Assembly (NCBI GenBank): GCA_025060135.1
Contig: JANXCY010000006.1
Coordinates: 32,607 to 96,606, forward strand
Direction of reading: 5' to 3'
Origin: Anaerolineae bacterium
GTDB taxonomy: Bacteria > Chloroflexota > Anaerolineae > B4-G1 > DUEL01
DNA: 64,000 bases
Part shown: one piece after another, positions 46,731 through 54,724 of the stretch
Layout of the letters: each line of letters opens with the position of its first letter
How positions within the stretch are numbered: position 1 is the first letter of the stretch
Program-made: the position numbers and the translations under genes
The notes under the pieces: generated by a model
The model's database searches: none
Told to the model about the DNA's origin: nothing
Seen by the model: only the letters and a program-made list of their open reading frames with translations

Positions 46731-47426
46731 CTAAGGGCTCACCGGAATACGGATGACCTGCCCCACGCGAATGTGATGGGGGTTCGCAATACCGTTATAG
46801 GAGGCCAGATAGAGGTAGTTCAGGTTGTACCGCAGAGCAATACGGAAGAGGTTGTCCCCCGGCTGAACTGTGTAAAGGATTTCGTTCCCGCTTGGCGGCT
46901 GCCCCCCCGCCCCGGGGATGCGCAAAACCTGACCGGGATAAATGCGGTTGGGATTGAGAATATTGTTGTAAGCCGCCAGGTCCCGCCAGTCCACCCCATA
47001 TTGCCGGGCGATTTGCAGAAGCCACTCTCCCGGTTGCACAACATGCGTTCTCTCGCCACCCGTAGCAACCGCAGCGGCCTCAGGGGTCGGAAGCAGCGCC
47101 GGGGTCGGAGAGGGAGTCTCTATTGGGACTGGCGAGGCCTCCGCAGGCGCAGAAACAGATTCGGCCATAGGCGATGGTGTCTCTGTCGCTACAACGGTGG
47201 GAAACGGGGTCGGCGTCTCAGAGGGAATTGGCGATAGGAACGCCACCGCCGTTGCGGTCGCCTGCTCCCAGAGCGCCTGAGCGGCAGCAGTCGCCATACC
47301 GGATTCTATCAGTTCCTCCTGGGAAGGAGTGGGGGTAACGTCGGGGGCCGCAGGCAGGTAGCAACCGGCCATCAGAGAGCACACCAGTCCTATACCCAAC
47401 AGGAGAAGAAAGCAGTTATATTTCAT
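46731..47426 (-). CDS. Lipoprotein with two LysM domains
   Basis: 231 aa. Signal peptide with lipobox-like SLMAGC (Cys about residue 21), a Thr/Pro/Ala-rich spacer to about residue 120, then two LysM domains: HVVQPGEWLLQIARQYGV...VLRIPG (about 127-172) and YTVQPGDNLFRIALRYNL...VIRIPV (about 183-229). LysM binds peptidoglycan, so it is a wall-associated lipoprotein. ATG 47426 follows AGGAGG. The promoter at 47474-47502 drives it alone. Confidence 0.9.
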   Translation of the reverse strand: MKYNCFLLLLGIGLVCSLMAGCYLPAAPDVTPTPSQEELIESGMATAAAQALWEQATATAVAFLSPIPSETPTPFPTVVATETPSPMAESVSAPAEASPVPIETPSPTPALLPTPEAAAVATGGERTHVVQPGEWLLQIARQYGVDWRDLAAYNNILNPNRIYPGQVLRIPGAGGQPPSGNEILYTVQPGDNLFRIALRYNLNYLYLASYNGIANPHHIRVGQVIRIPVSP

Positions 47427-47473
47427 CCATCCTCCTGGCAAATGGACAGACCAATATGAAATAAGACATTTAC

Positions 47474-47502
47474 ATCATACCATAAGAAAGTGAGAAAGTC
47501 AA
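47474..47502 (-). promoter_or_regulatory. Promoter of the LysM lipoprotein gene
   Basis: Leftward TTGACT (47502-47497), 17-base spacer, TATGAT (47479-47474), close to consensus and about 48 bases before ATG 47426. Confidence 0.65.
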
Positions 47503-47522
47503 GAATTTTGCCTTCACGGCCA

Positions 47523-47544
47523 AAGGTTACGCTCCTGTAACCTT
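47523..47544. promoter_or_regulatory. Perfect 8-bp palindrome upstream of the amidase gene
   Basis: AAGGTTAC-GCTCCT-GTAACCTT. It lies between the leftward LysM promoter and the amidase start at 47610 and could be an operator for either gene. Confidence 0.45.
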
Positions 47545-47609
47545 GCGGACACCCCCCACCGAACCAGCCCGAGGTATCATATAGACAGGGATTTCAGTTA
47601 GGGGGAATC

Positions 47610-50600
47610 ATGAGATCCGCCATTAAAGCTCGTATACCGCAACTCCTGCTGGCTCCAGGGATTGGTCTGGCTCTGACGATGCTCCTGGTCCTCCTGCCGC
47701 CCGCCACCCATTCACTGGACGTGGCCCCTCCTTCGCGCCTCTGTTTTTGGTCCGATCAGGGGGTGGCCTGTGTGGAGCGAGCGCTACTCGCTGTGAGCAC
47801 TGCCGCAGCAACAGATGACACGGCCCGAGGCATAGCGCTCCTGCGAGCCCTCCTGGCTGGTCCCACCCCCCACGAGAAGGCGCAGGGACTCACCAGCGCG
47901 TTCCCGCCCGGCACTCGCCTGGCCGGTTTCCGCCTGGAGCCCCACCGTACCGCCGTAGTCCAATTGGAAGTCCCAGCGACGGCTCTCTCCCCCCTGGACC
48001 CCGCTGCCTTTGAGGCCATGGTCGGGCAACTGGCGGGGACACTGGAGCCGCTGGGTTGGCAAGACCTGCGGATTCAGACCCGCGACCCGGCCACCGGGGC
48101 CTTTATCCCTCTGGCGACCTTTCTGCCGGAGATGCCCGTACCCCGGAAGGAGACAGTAACAGCTGAAGTCGCCCCCCAGGAGCCTTCGGCCAGCGGGTCG
48201 GCCTTGTCCAACCTGGGGGAGACGTCAACGCAGGTGGACACTTGGCACGCCAGCGCCCAAGAAGGCCAATTTCTAATCGGCGCCGGCAGCCTGAAGGGCA
48301 AAACGGTCTACCTCAGCGCCGGGCACGGCTGGCTCTGGAACGGCTACCAATGGCGCACCCAGCGGCCCCCCTACCCCACCGCCCCCTACGTCGGCCCTAT
48401 CATTGAGGACCACAACAACGCCGAAGCCGTCAACCAGTACCTGGTCCGCTACCTCCAGAACGCTGGCGCCACCGTCATCCCCGTCCGGGAGCGGGATATG
48501 AACCCCGCCGCCATCGTCGGTGACAACGACAACCCCGGCAGTGGCTACGCCGAGACCGGGACCTGGATCACCAGCATTTATACCGGCTATCTGGGCAGTA
48601 CGTACCGCTACACGACCACTGTTACCGGCACCGCTACTGCTACCGCTACCTGGACCTTCGCTGTCCCCGCCGACGGGGAGTACGCCGTCTACGCCTGGTA
48701 CCGACAGGGGACCAACCGCGCCCCCGATGCCCGTTATACCATCCACCATGCCGGCGGCGCGACAGAAGTGGTGGTGGACCAGCGCATCCACGGCAATACC
48801 TGGCGGTATCTGGGCACCTTCGGTTTCCGCGCCGGGCAGGTCGCCACGGTCACCCTAAGCAACCGCTCGGCCTACGCGGGTCGGGCCGTGATCGCGGACG
48901 CCGTCCGGGTCGGCGGTGGGGTCTTCTCCAGCCTGACCGGTATCTACACCACGACGGCCCCCTACGCCCCCAACAAGCCCTGGTGGGAGGTCGCCGCGTA
49001 TTACCATGTCCAGCGCATGGGCCTGAATCCCTCCGGCTGGCCCTCCTACGGCTACTTCAACGACGTCGTCGCCCGGCCCATGTACGCCCGCTGGGAGCAC
49101 GCCGGGACCGGCGAGGATGCCCTCTACATTTCCTGGCATTCCAACGGGAGCAGTAGCGGCTACCAGACAACCACGCGGGGCACCGACCTGTACATCTACA
49201 ACGGTGAGGTGCCTACCCGTCCCGTTACTCCGGGCAGCACCGAACTCCGGGAGGCCCTGTTCACGGAAATCAGCCGTACCCTACGGGCCGCCTGGGACCC
49301 CACATGGCCCGTCCGCAAGCGGGCCGCCAACCTGGGCGAACTGCGGGAACTCTGGGACCCGGACCCCACTGTCCAGATGCCCGGTGTCCTCATAGAGGTC
49401 GCCTTCCACGACCATCCCACCGATACCGACGCGCTGAAGGAACCGAAGTTCAACCAACTGGTCGCCCGTGCCGTCTACCGGGGGATCATTCGGTACTTTG
49501 AGACCCGCAACGGGACAGACCTGCCGCTTCTCCCGGAGCCACCCACCCATTTGGCCGTCCGGAACCTGGGGGATGGACGGGTCCAGGTCTCCTGGCGGCC
49601 CCCTGCGACGAACACTCCCGGTCTGGAGAGCGACCCGCCCACCGGCTACCGGGTCTACACCTCTACCAACGGCGTCGGCTGGTCAGCAGCCGCGTTGGTC
49701 TCCACCACTGTCTACACCCTGACCGGTGTCCCGGCGGGGCAAATCCTCTTTGTCCGCGTTACCGCTGTGAATGGCGGCGGTGAATCCTTCCCAACAGAAG
49801 TACTGGCAGTCCGCGTGGCGCAGGCTGAAAGCCTGCGCGACCGCTCTAATGCCGTCAACCATAGCGAATCCTTCCCGAGGGAGGTGCTGGGGACCCTCAC
49901 CCCCTCCTCCGCACTTCCTCTCCCGCAAACAGGAGAGGAGGAAGCCGAAGGGGTAGGCATGAGGGCCCTCCTGGTCAACGGCTTTGACCGCCTGAACCGC
50001 GCCATGCTGATCCCGGAAACCGACCCGGTGATGGGCTTCAACCTGCGAATGCTCCTGAACCGGATGAACGCGCGCAACTACGTCCTCCAGCACGGGCCGG
50101 CGATCTCCTTACCCTTTGATAGCGCCAGCAACGAGGCCGTCCGGGATGGCGACGTCTCCCTGACCGAGTACGGGCTGGTGGATTGGATGCTTGGGGAAGA
50201 ATCCGCCGCCGACCAGACGCTGGACCCCACGGAGCGGGCCCTCCTGCGGGCGTATCTGAATCGGTGCGGGAGGCTTCTCATCAGCGGGACAGAAATCGGC
50301 TGGCATCTGGATGGCCAGGGTGCCGACCCGGACTTCTACCGCAACACCCTACGGGCCCGATACGTCGCCGATGACGCTGGAACCTATGGGGTTACCCCCA
50401 CCGCCGGCTCCATTTTCGCAGGCCTGGGGCCTTTCCGCTTTGACGCGCCCGGGATGTACGACCCAGACTTTCCGGACGTCATCAGTCCCACCGCCGGGTC
50501 GGTCGCCGCGCTAACGTACGTGGGCGGAACAGGCGGCGTCGCTGCCGTCCAGTACGTCAGCGACTGCTCCCGCCTGGTCTACCTGGCCTTTCCCTTTGAA

Positions 50601-51761
50601 ACGATAGACCTGCCAGCCCGTGCGGCAGTGATGGCGCGGGCTGTGGACTTTCTGCAGGCATCCGTCTCTACCGTCTCTATCCTTTCCCCCAGGCCCAACA
50701 ACGCCTACAACCACCCCCCGCCTTTCACGGGGACGGCCACAGCCACCCTGGGAACTCTCTCTCGGGTAGAAGTCCAGATTCAGCGAGAGGACCGGTACTG
50801 GTCCGGCAACGGCTGGGTCTCAGAGCCTCGCTGGCTCATGGCAACCGGCACGCTCACCTGGGCCTACGACCTGGCCCCCGCGCTGGATACAGATGGCGAT
50901 TACCATCTCCAGGCCCGCGCGGTGGTGGCGGGATGGCCTGCGGCAGAGAACCCGCCTTCTGCTTCCGCATCGTTTATCTACGACACCCGCCCCCCGGCCC
51001 CGGCGACCCTGATCACACCGACCGGCGGGGTCGTCCTCAGCGCGCTTCCCAGCCTGACGCTCCGGTGGGCCCTTCCGGCGCCCGACGGCGGCTCACCGCT
51101 GGCCGCCATCGTCGCGCTGGACGGGGAAGTCCTTACCATAACGACGGCCTCCGTCTACACCCTGACCACCATCGCGGAGGGTCCCCACACCTGGGGCGTG
51201 CAGATGGTGGACGGGGCCGACAACCGCTCCTCCTGGATCACCGATACTTTTGTTGTATCCCGCCACCGGGTCCTCCTGCCTCTGGTTCTGAGGGCTTTCC
51301 AGGGCCCCCCACCCTCGGGCCTGGTCAATGGCGGCTTTGAGACCGACGAGGGGTGGACCCTGAACCGGCTGGCTCTCTACGATACCTCCCTGGCCCGATC
51401 CGGTGCGCGGAGCATGCGGCTGGGCATCCCTCTAGGAGAACCTGGACAGTATGTCTACTCCTCCGTCTCCCAGAGTTTTGTGGTCCCGGACGGCCCGGCG
51501 ATCACCCTGAGCCTGTGGGTCTACCCTCAGAGTGCCGGAGACCGGGACGACGTATTTTACGTCAGCCTGTACGATGGGAACGGACAATTCCGCCTACTGG
51601 ACTACTGGTCTCCTGGCGGTCTGCCGGAGCGCACATGGACAGAGCGGAGAGTAGACCTGACGCCTTACGCAGGCCAGCAAGTTGTGATGTACATCGGAGT
51701 CAAGAACGACGGAGACGACCAGACCGCGGCTATGAATGTAGATGACGTGGGGATTCCGTAG
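47610..51761 (+). CDS. Giant secreted N-acetylmuramoyl-L-alanine amidase with nested and appended domains
   Basis: 1383 aa. Signal peptide (about 1-35), GerMN-like domain (about 65-165), then a zinc amidase (Amidase_3): SAGHGW at about 236, EDHNNAEAVNQYL near 268, and ISWHSNGSSSG near 506, with IEVAFHDH near 594 supplying the catalytic Glu. A golvesin/CBM-like beta-domain (about 300-440) is inserted between the two halves of the catalytic domain. Downstream are a fibronectin III domain (about 640-735), a repeat-derived insert (about 737-782), a ThuA/GATase-like segment (about 783-1020), Ig-like domains, and a C-terminal carbohydrate-binding module (about 1235-1383). It cleaves the peptide from the glycan in the cell wall. 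Confidence 0.85.
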   Translation: MRSAIKARIPQLLLAPGIGLALTMLLVLLPPATHSLDVAPPSRLCFWSDQGVACVERALLAVSTAAATDDTARGIALLRALLAGPTPHEKAQGLTSAFPPGTRLAGFRLEPHRTAVVQLEVPATALSPLDPAAFEAMVGQLAGTLEPLGWQDLRIQTRDPATGAFIPLATFLPEMPVPRKETVTAEVAPQEPSASGSALSNLGETSTQVDTWHASAQEGQFLIGAGSLKGKTVYLSAGHGWLWNGYQWRTQRPPYPTAPYVGPIIEDHNNAEAVNQYLVRYLQNAGATVIPVRERDMNPAAIVGDNDNPGSGYAETGTWITSIYTGYLGSTYRYTTTVTGTATATATWTFAVPADGEYAVYAWYRQGTNRAPDARYTIHHAGGATEVVVDQRIHGNTWRYLGTFGFRAGQVATVTLSNRSAYAGRAVIADAVRVGGGVFSSLTGIYTTTAPYAPNKPWWEVAAYYHVQRMGLNPSGWPSYGYFNDVVARPMYARWEHAGTGEDALYISWHSNGSSSGYQTTTRGTDLYIYNGEVPTRPVTPGSTELREALFTEISRTLRAAWDPTWPVRKRAANLGELRELWDPDPTVQMPGVLIEVAFHDHPTDTDALKEPKFNQLVARAVYRGIIRYFETRNGTDLPLLPEPPTHLAVRNLGDGRVQVSWRPPATNTPGLESDPPTGYRVYTSTNGVGWSAAALVSTTVYTLTGVPAGQILFVRVTAVNGGGESFPTEVLAVRVAQAESLRDRSNAVNHSESFPREVLGTLTPSSALPLPQTGEEEAEGVGMRALLVNGFDRLNRAMLIPETDPVMGFNLRMLLNRMNARNYVLQHGPAISLPFDSASNEAVRDGDVSLTEYGLVDWMLGEESAADQTLDPTERALLRAYLNRCGRLLISGTEIGWHLDGQGADPDFYRNTLRARYVADDAGTYGVTPTAGSIFAGLGPFRFDAPGMYDPDFPDVISPTAGSVAALTYVGGTGGVAAVQYVSDCSRLVYLAFPFETIDLPARAAVMARAVDFLQASVSTVSILSPRPNNAYNHPPPFTGTATATLGTLSRVEVQIQREDRYWSGNGWVSEPRWLMATGTLTWAYDLAPALDTDGDYHLQARAVVAGWPAAENPPSASASFIYDTRPPAPATLITPTGGVVLSALPSLTLRWALPAPDGGSPLAAIVALDGEVLTITTASVYTLTTIAEGPHTWGVQMVDGADNRSSWITDTFVVSRHRVLLPLVLRAFQGPPPSGLVNGGFETDEGWTLNRLALYDTSLARSGARSMRLGIPLGEPGQYVYSSVSQSFVVPDGPAITLSLWVYPQSAGDRDDVFYVSLYDGNGQFRLLDYWSPGGLPERTWTERRVDLTPYAGQQVVMYIGVKNDGDDQTAAMNVDDVGIP
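49818..49955. repeat. Palindromic repeats inserted in frame inside the amidase gene
   Basis: GCGCAGGCT-GAA-AGCCTGCGC (49818-49838) is a perfect 9-bp-arm hairpin of the dispersed family, and 49890-49955 is a copy of the CCTCACCCCC...CTCTCC...GGAGAGG type repeat. Together they encode residues about 737-782, between the FN3 domain and the next domain. Confidence 0.7.
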
Positions 51762-51795
51762 TTCCGGGGGTGCTTGCCAGACCACCGGGATAGGA

Positions 51796-51829
51796 GGGGT
51801 TTACGGCGGCCTCAGCCGCCGTAAACCCC
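51796..51829 (+). terminator. Intrinsic terminator of the amidase gene
   Basis: GGGGTTTACGGCGGC and GCCGCCGTAAACCCC form a 15-bp perfect stem with a CTCA loop, followed by CGTTTCTTCT. Confidence 0.8.
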
Positions 51830-51846
51830 CGTTTCTTCTGAAAAAG

Positions 51847-51878
51847 AAGGCCGGCGCTTAATAGCGAGCGCCGGCCTT
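51847..51878 (-). terminator. Intrinsic terminator of the superoxide reductase gene
   Basis: Leftward AAGGCCGGCGCT and AGCGCCGGCCTT form a 12-bp stem around CGCTATTA, followed by CTTTTTC. It faces the amidase terminator 17 bases away. Confidence 0.8.
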
Positions 51879-51901
51879 AGATCGGGGCCATCGAAGCCAC
51901 C

Positions 51902-52294
51902 TCAGGCAACCGCGAGCGCTTTACTGCTCTCCCACAGCCCATGGATATTGCAATAAGAGACCGCGATCAGCGTGCCTGGCGCGTTCACCTGGGCGGAAAA
52001 GAGAGCCACCGGATGGGTATAAGCCGGCCCCTGATTGGGCCCCTTGACCGACTCGCCATGGGCGGAGAAATCGCATCGCCCGATCTCGTAGATGAACTTA
52101 TCCCCTTCGGGTTGGAAGTAGAGAGCGATCCAGCGGATATGATGCTCGGTGGTATTGGGGTGAGGAATTTCCTTGCCCACAGTGACCGTAACCTGAAAGG
52201 GCTGATTGATGCCCACCTGGTCCGGCCCTTCTATGACGGGAACGTGCTTCTCCGCCTTCCAGTCCGCCGACTGAATCCGATCTCCGAATTTCAT
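51902..52294 (-). CDS. Superoxide reductase (neelaredoxin, one-iron type)
   Basis: 130 aa. All expected Fe ligands are visible: Glu15 and His17 (EKH), His45 and His51 (HPNTTEH), Cys115 and His118 (CNIH). The N-terminal desulforedoxin domain is absent. It reduces superoxide to peroxide without making oxygen, a defence typical of anaerobes. GGGAGGGAG precedes ATG 52294. It has its own promoter and terminator and is monocistronic. Confidence 0.95.
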   Translation of the reverse strand: MKFGDRIQSADWKAEKHVPVIEGPDQVGINQPFQVTVTVGKEIPHPNTTEHHIRWIALYFQPEGDKFIYEIGRCDFSAHGESVKGPNQGPAYTHPVALFSAQVNAPGTLIAVSYCNIHGLWESSKALAVA

Positions 52295-52375
52295 TTTACT
52301 CCCTCCCGAGAACAGATAGATTGAATCACCATTGCCATAGATGCTCCACCTGCCACATCTGTTGGCTATGTTTTA

Positions 52376-52403
52376 ATTATACCAGGATAATAGTAATTGT
52401 CAA
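52376..52403 (-). promoter_or_regulatory. Consensus promoter of the superoxide reductase gene
   Basis: Leftward TTGACA (52403-52398), 16-base spacer, TATAAT (52381-52376): both hexamers are perfect. It implies a strong basal promoter with a leader of about 75 bases. Confidence 0.75.
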
Positions 52404-52501
52404 ACAGGCTCCAGATCCTCTCCCTCAGGACCGGAATGGGGGATTCAGACACGCCCGGGGCAGAACAGCCGATGTCCTCTATCAGTCCTCAGCCAGAACA
52501 T

Positions 52502-52529
52502 TTGACTTTCCTTAATGACGTGATAAAAT
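52502..52529 (+). promoter_or_regulatory. Promoter of the S1 protein gene
   Basis: TTGACT (52502-52507), 16-base spacer, TAAAAT (52524-52529). The leader to ATG 52731 would be about 195 bases. Apart from this and the superoxide reductase promoter, the 436-base spacer 52295-52730 shows no gene. Confidence 0.6.
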
Positions 52530-52730
52530 ATCTATAACTATTTCTGGCTACCCGTCTGCAGCGCGCTGGGAAAGATCGTTCCCGTTGCCGGTCAGGAAGG
52601 GAGGGCAAGGGAAGAGAAGATGGCCGCGATGCTGGGTATGGGTGATTCCCCGGTATCGCCCGCGCAGCGGTGGGAGCGTTGGCGAGGCCGGGTTTTTTAT
52701 GGACGGGTGCCGGTGTTGAGGGGAGGAACG

Positions 52731-54002
52731 ATGCTATTAGAATTCGCCGAATCGTCTCCTGCCCAGCCGGAGACGGCTGTGGATATGGAAGTCCTGCTTC
52801 GGGGGCAGGAGGGATACGTCGCTCGCCCCGGGGAAGTTCGTAGAGGGCGCGTGATTCAGATCACCGGAGACGGAGCCCTGGTGGATATAGGGCTCAAACG
52901 GGAAGGATTCGTTCCGGCCAGCGACCTTCGTCTGGTCCGCAAGGAGATGGGGGAAATCCACGAGGGCGACGAAGTCTTTGTCAAACTTCTGGAGACTGAG
53001 ACGGAAGGATACATCCGGGCTTCTATCTATCAGGCCCGTCTGGAGGAAGACTGGATGCGGGCCGAGGAGATGATGAGAAAAGGGACGATTTACGAAGGGC
53101 GCATCTCCTCGTACAACCGGGGTGGGTTGACAGTTCCTTTTGGCCGCCTTCGGGGCTTTATCCCGGTTTCCCAGATTGTAGGCATTCCGCGCGGCCTGAA
53201 AGAAGCGGAGCGGCGCCAGCGCCTGGCCGCGATGGTCGGCCAGACCATTGGCCTGCGGGTGGTGGACGTCAACCGAGCAGAGAAACGGCTGATCCTTTCG
53301 CAGCGGCGTGCCCACCGAGCCTGGCAGCGCATCCTTCGCAAGCGGTTGCTGGATAGCCTGGAGGTCGGGCAGCGCCGCCGCGGGAAGGTCTCCAGTATCA
53401 CGGACTTCGGTGTGTTCGTGGACCTGGGCGGCGTGGAGGGCATGGTCCATATCTCTGAACTCTCCTGGCAACGCGTGGAAGACCCTCGTCAGGTGGTGCG
53501 GGTGGGAGACGAGGTGGAGGTTGTCGTCCTGGAAGTGAACCGATCCAAAGAGCGGGTCGGCCTCAGCATCAAGCAAACCCAGGAAGACCCCTGGACTCGG
53601 GTGGATGAGAAATACCGCGAGAATCAATTGGTGGAAGGGAAAATCACCCGTGTAACCGACATCGGCGCTTTCGTGGAACTGGAACCCGGGGTAGAAGGAC
53701 TTCTGCACGCCAGCGAACTGCTGGGCGCTCCAAATGTAACCCCTCAGCAGGTCCTGAAACCGGGCGAGACCATCCTCCTGAAAGTTCTGGAGGTGAATCC
53801 CTCCCGTCGCCGCATCCGCCTGAGCGCTAAAAGAGTGAGGCGAGAGGAATGGGAGCGATGGGCAGCCGAAAAAGCAGTCCATGAGCGGACAACTCCAGCC
53901 CCCGCTCCGCCCTCAGCGCCTCCCACTGAAGGCACGGAAACGATTGATCCATCCGTGCTGCCCTCAGAAGCAGAGCCCTCCGATCCGATGGACGAGCCGT
54001 AA
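52731..54002 (+). CDS. rpsA: Ribosomal protein S1-like protein with four S1 domains
   Basis: 423 aa. Four OB-fold S1 repeats: about 32-100 (GRVIQITGDGALVDIGLKREGFVPASDL), 118-190 (GRISSYNRGGLTVPFGRLRGFIP), 210-283 (GKVSSITDFGVFVDLGGVEGMVHISEL) and 300-370 (GKITRVTDIGAFVELEPGVEGLLHASEL). The tail is Pro/Glu-rich. S1 helps the 30S subunit bind mRNA. ATG 52731 has GGGGAGG at five bases; ATG 52620 would add 37 unlike residues and has a weaker site. It lies 39 bases before infA. Confidence 0.87.
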   Translation: MLLEFAESSPAQPETAVDMEVLLRGQEGYVARPGEVRRGRVIQITGDGALVDIGLKREGFVPASDLRLVRKEMGEIHEGDEVFVKLLETETEGYIRASIYQARLEEDWMRAEEMMRKGTIYEGRISSYNRGGLTVPFGRLRGFIPVSQIVGIPRGLKEAERRQRLAAMVGQTIGLRVVDVNRAEKRLILSQRRAHRAWQRILRKRLLDSLEVGQRRRGKVSSITDFGVFVDLGGVEGMVHISELSWQRVEDPRQVVRVGDEVEVVVLEVNRSKERVGLSIKQTQEDPWTRVDEKYRENQLVEGKITRVTDIGAFVELEPGVEGLLHASELLGAPNVTPQQVLKPGETILLKVLEVNPSRRRIRLSAKRVRREEWERWAAEKAVHERTTPAPAPPSAPPTEGTETIDPSVLPSEAEPSDPMDEP

Positions 54003-54041
54003 GCCCGACCCTCATCCAAGAGCAACAGGAAAGAGCCACCG

Positions 54042-54290
54042 ATGGCCAAACGAGAAGATAAAGTAGAAATTGAGGGCACAGTGGTGGAAACCCTCCCAGG
54101 CACTCAGTTCCGGGTGAAACTGGATACCGGCCACGAGGTCCTGGCCTACCTTTCTGGCCGGATGCGCAAATATTACATCCGCATCCTGTTAGGCGACCGG
54201 GTGCGGGTGGAACTCTCCCCATATGACCTGACCCGAGGGCGGATTGTCTACCGGTACAAGCGACCAGAGGAAGGGGAATTGGAAGAGTAG
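54042..54290 (+). CDS. infA: Translation initiation factor IF-1
   Basis: 82 aa, slightly longer than the usual 72. The OB fold is clear: [48 protein letters not shown]. It blocks the A site on the 30S subunit during initiation. It is outside the ribosomal protein operons and follows the S1 gene, probably in one transcript. Its end is Glu-rich. Confidence 0.95.
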   Translation: MAKREDKVEIEGTVVETLPGTQFRVKLDTGHEVLAYLSGRMRKYYIRILLGDRVRVELSPYDLTRGRIVYRYKRPEEGELEE

Positions 54291-54410
54291 TTTGCCGACC
54301 TGGACTCTTCCATGCCCGGGGGAACTTTCATCCCTCGGCATGGCCATTCCTGCTCCTTTCCACCTCTATTGCTTTTCCGCTCCCAAGAGGGGAAAGGGAA
54401 AAGGGGGGTT

Positions 54411-54583
<173 letters not shown>

Positions 54584-54724
54584 AACCCCCTCCTTATCTC
54601 CTTCCCCTCCCCTGGGGGCAAGCAGCCTGCGCACCAGGGCCAACCGCCTCAGGCCCGTCCGAATGCAGGAATGGGCCATATCGCCACAGCCGCCTCCAGG
54701 GAAGCAAGTCTCTGAGGAACAACA

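Noticed and set aside
52620-52730. N-terminal extension of the S1 protein from ATG 52620
   Set aside because: The stretch has a weak ribosome site and no S1-like sequence, whereas 52731 has GGGGAGG at ideal distance. It remains possible.
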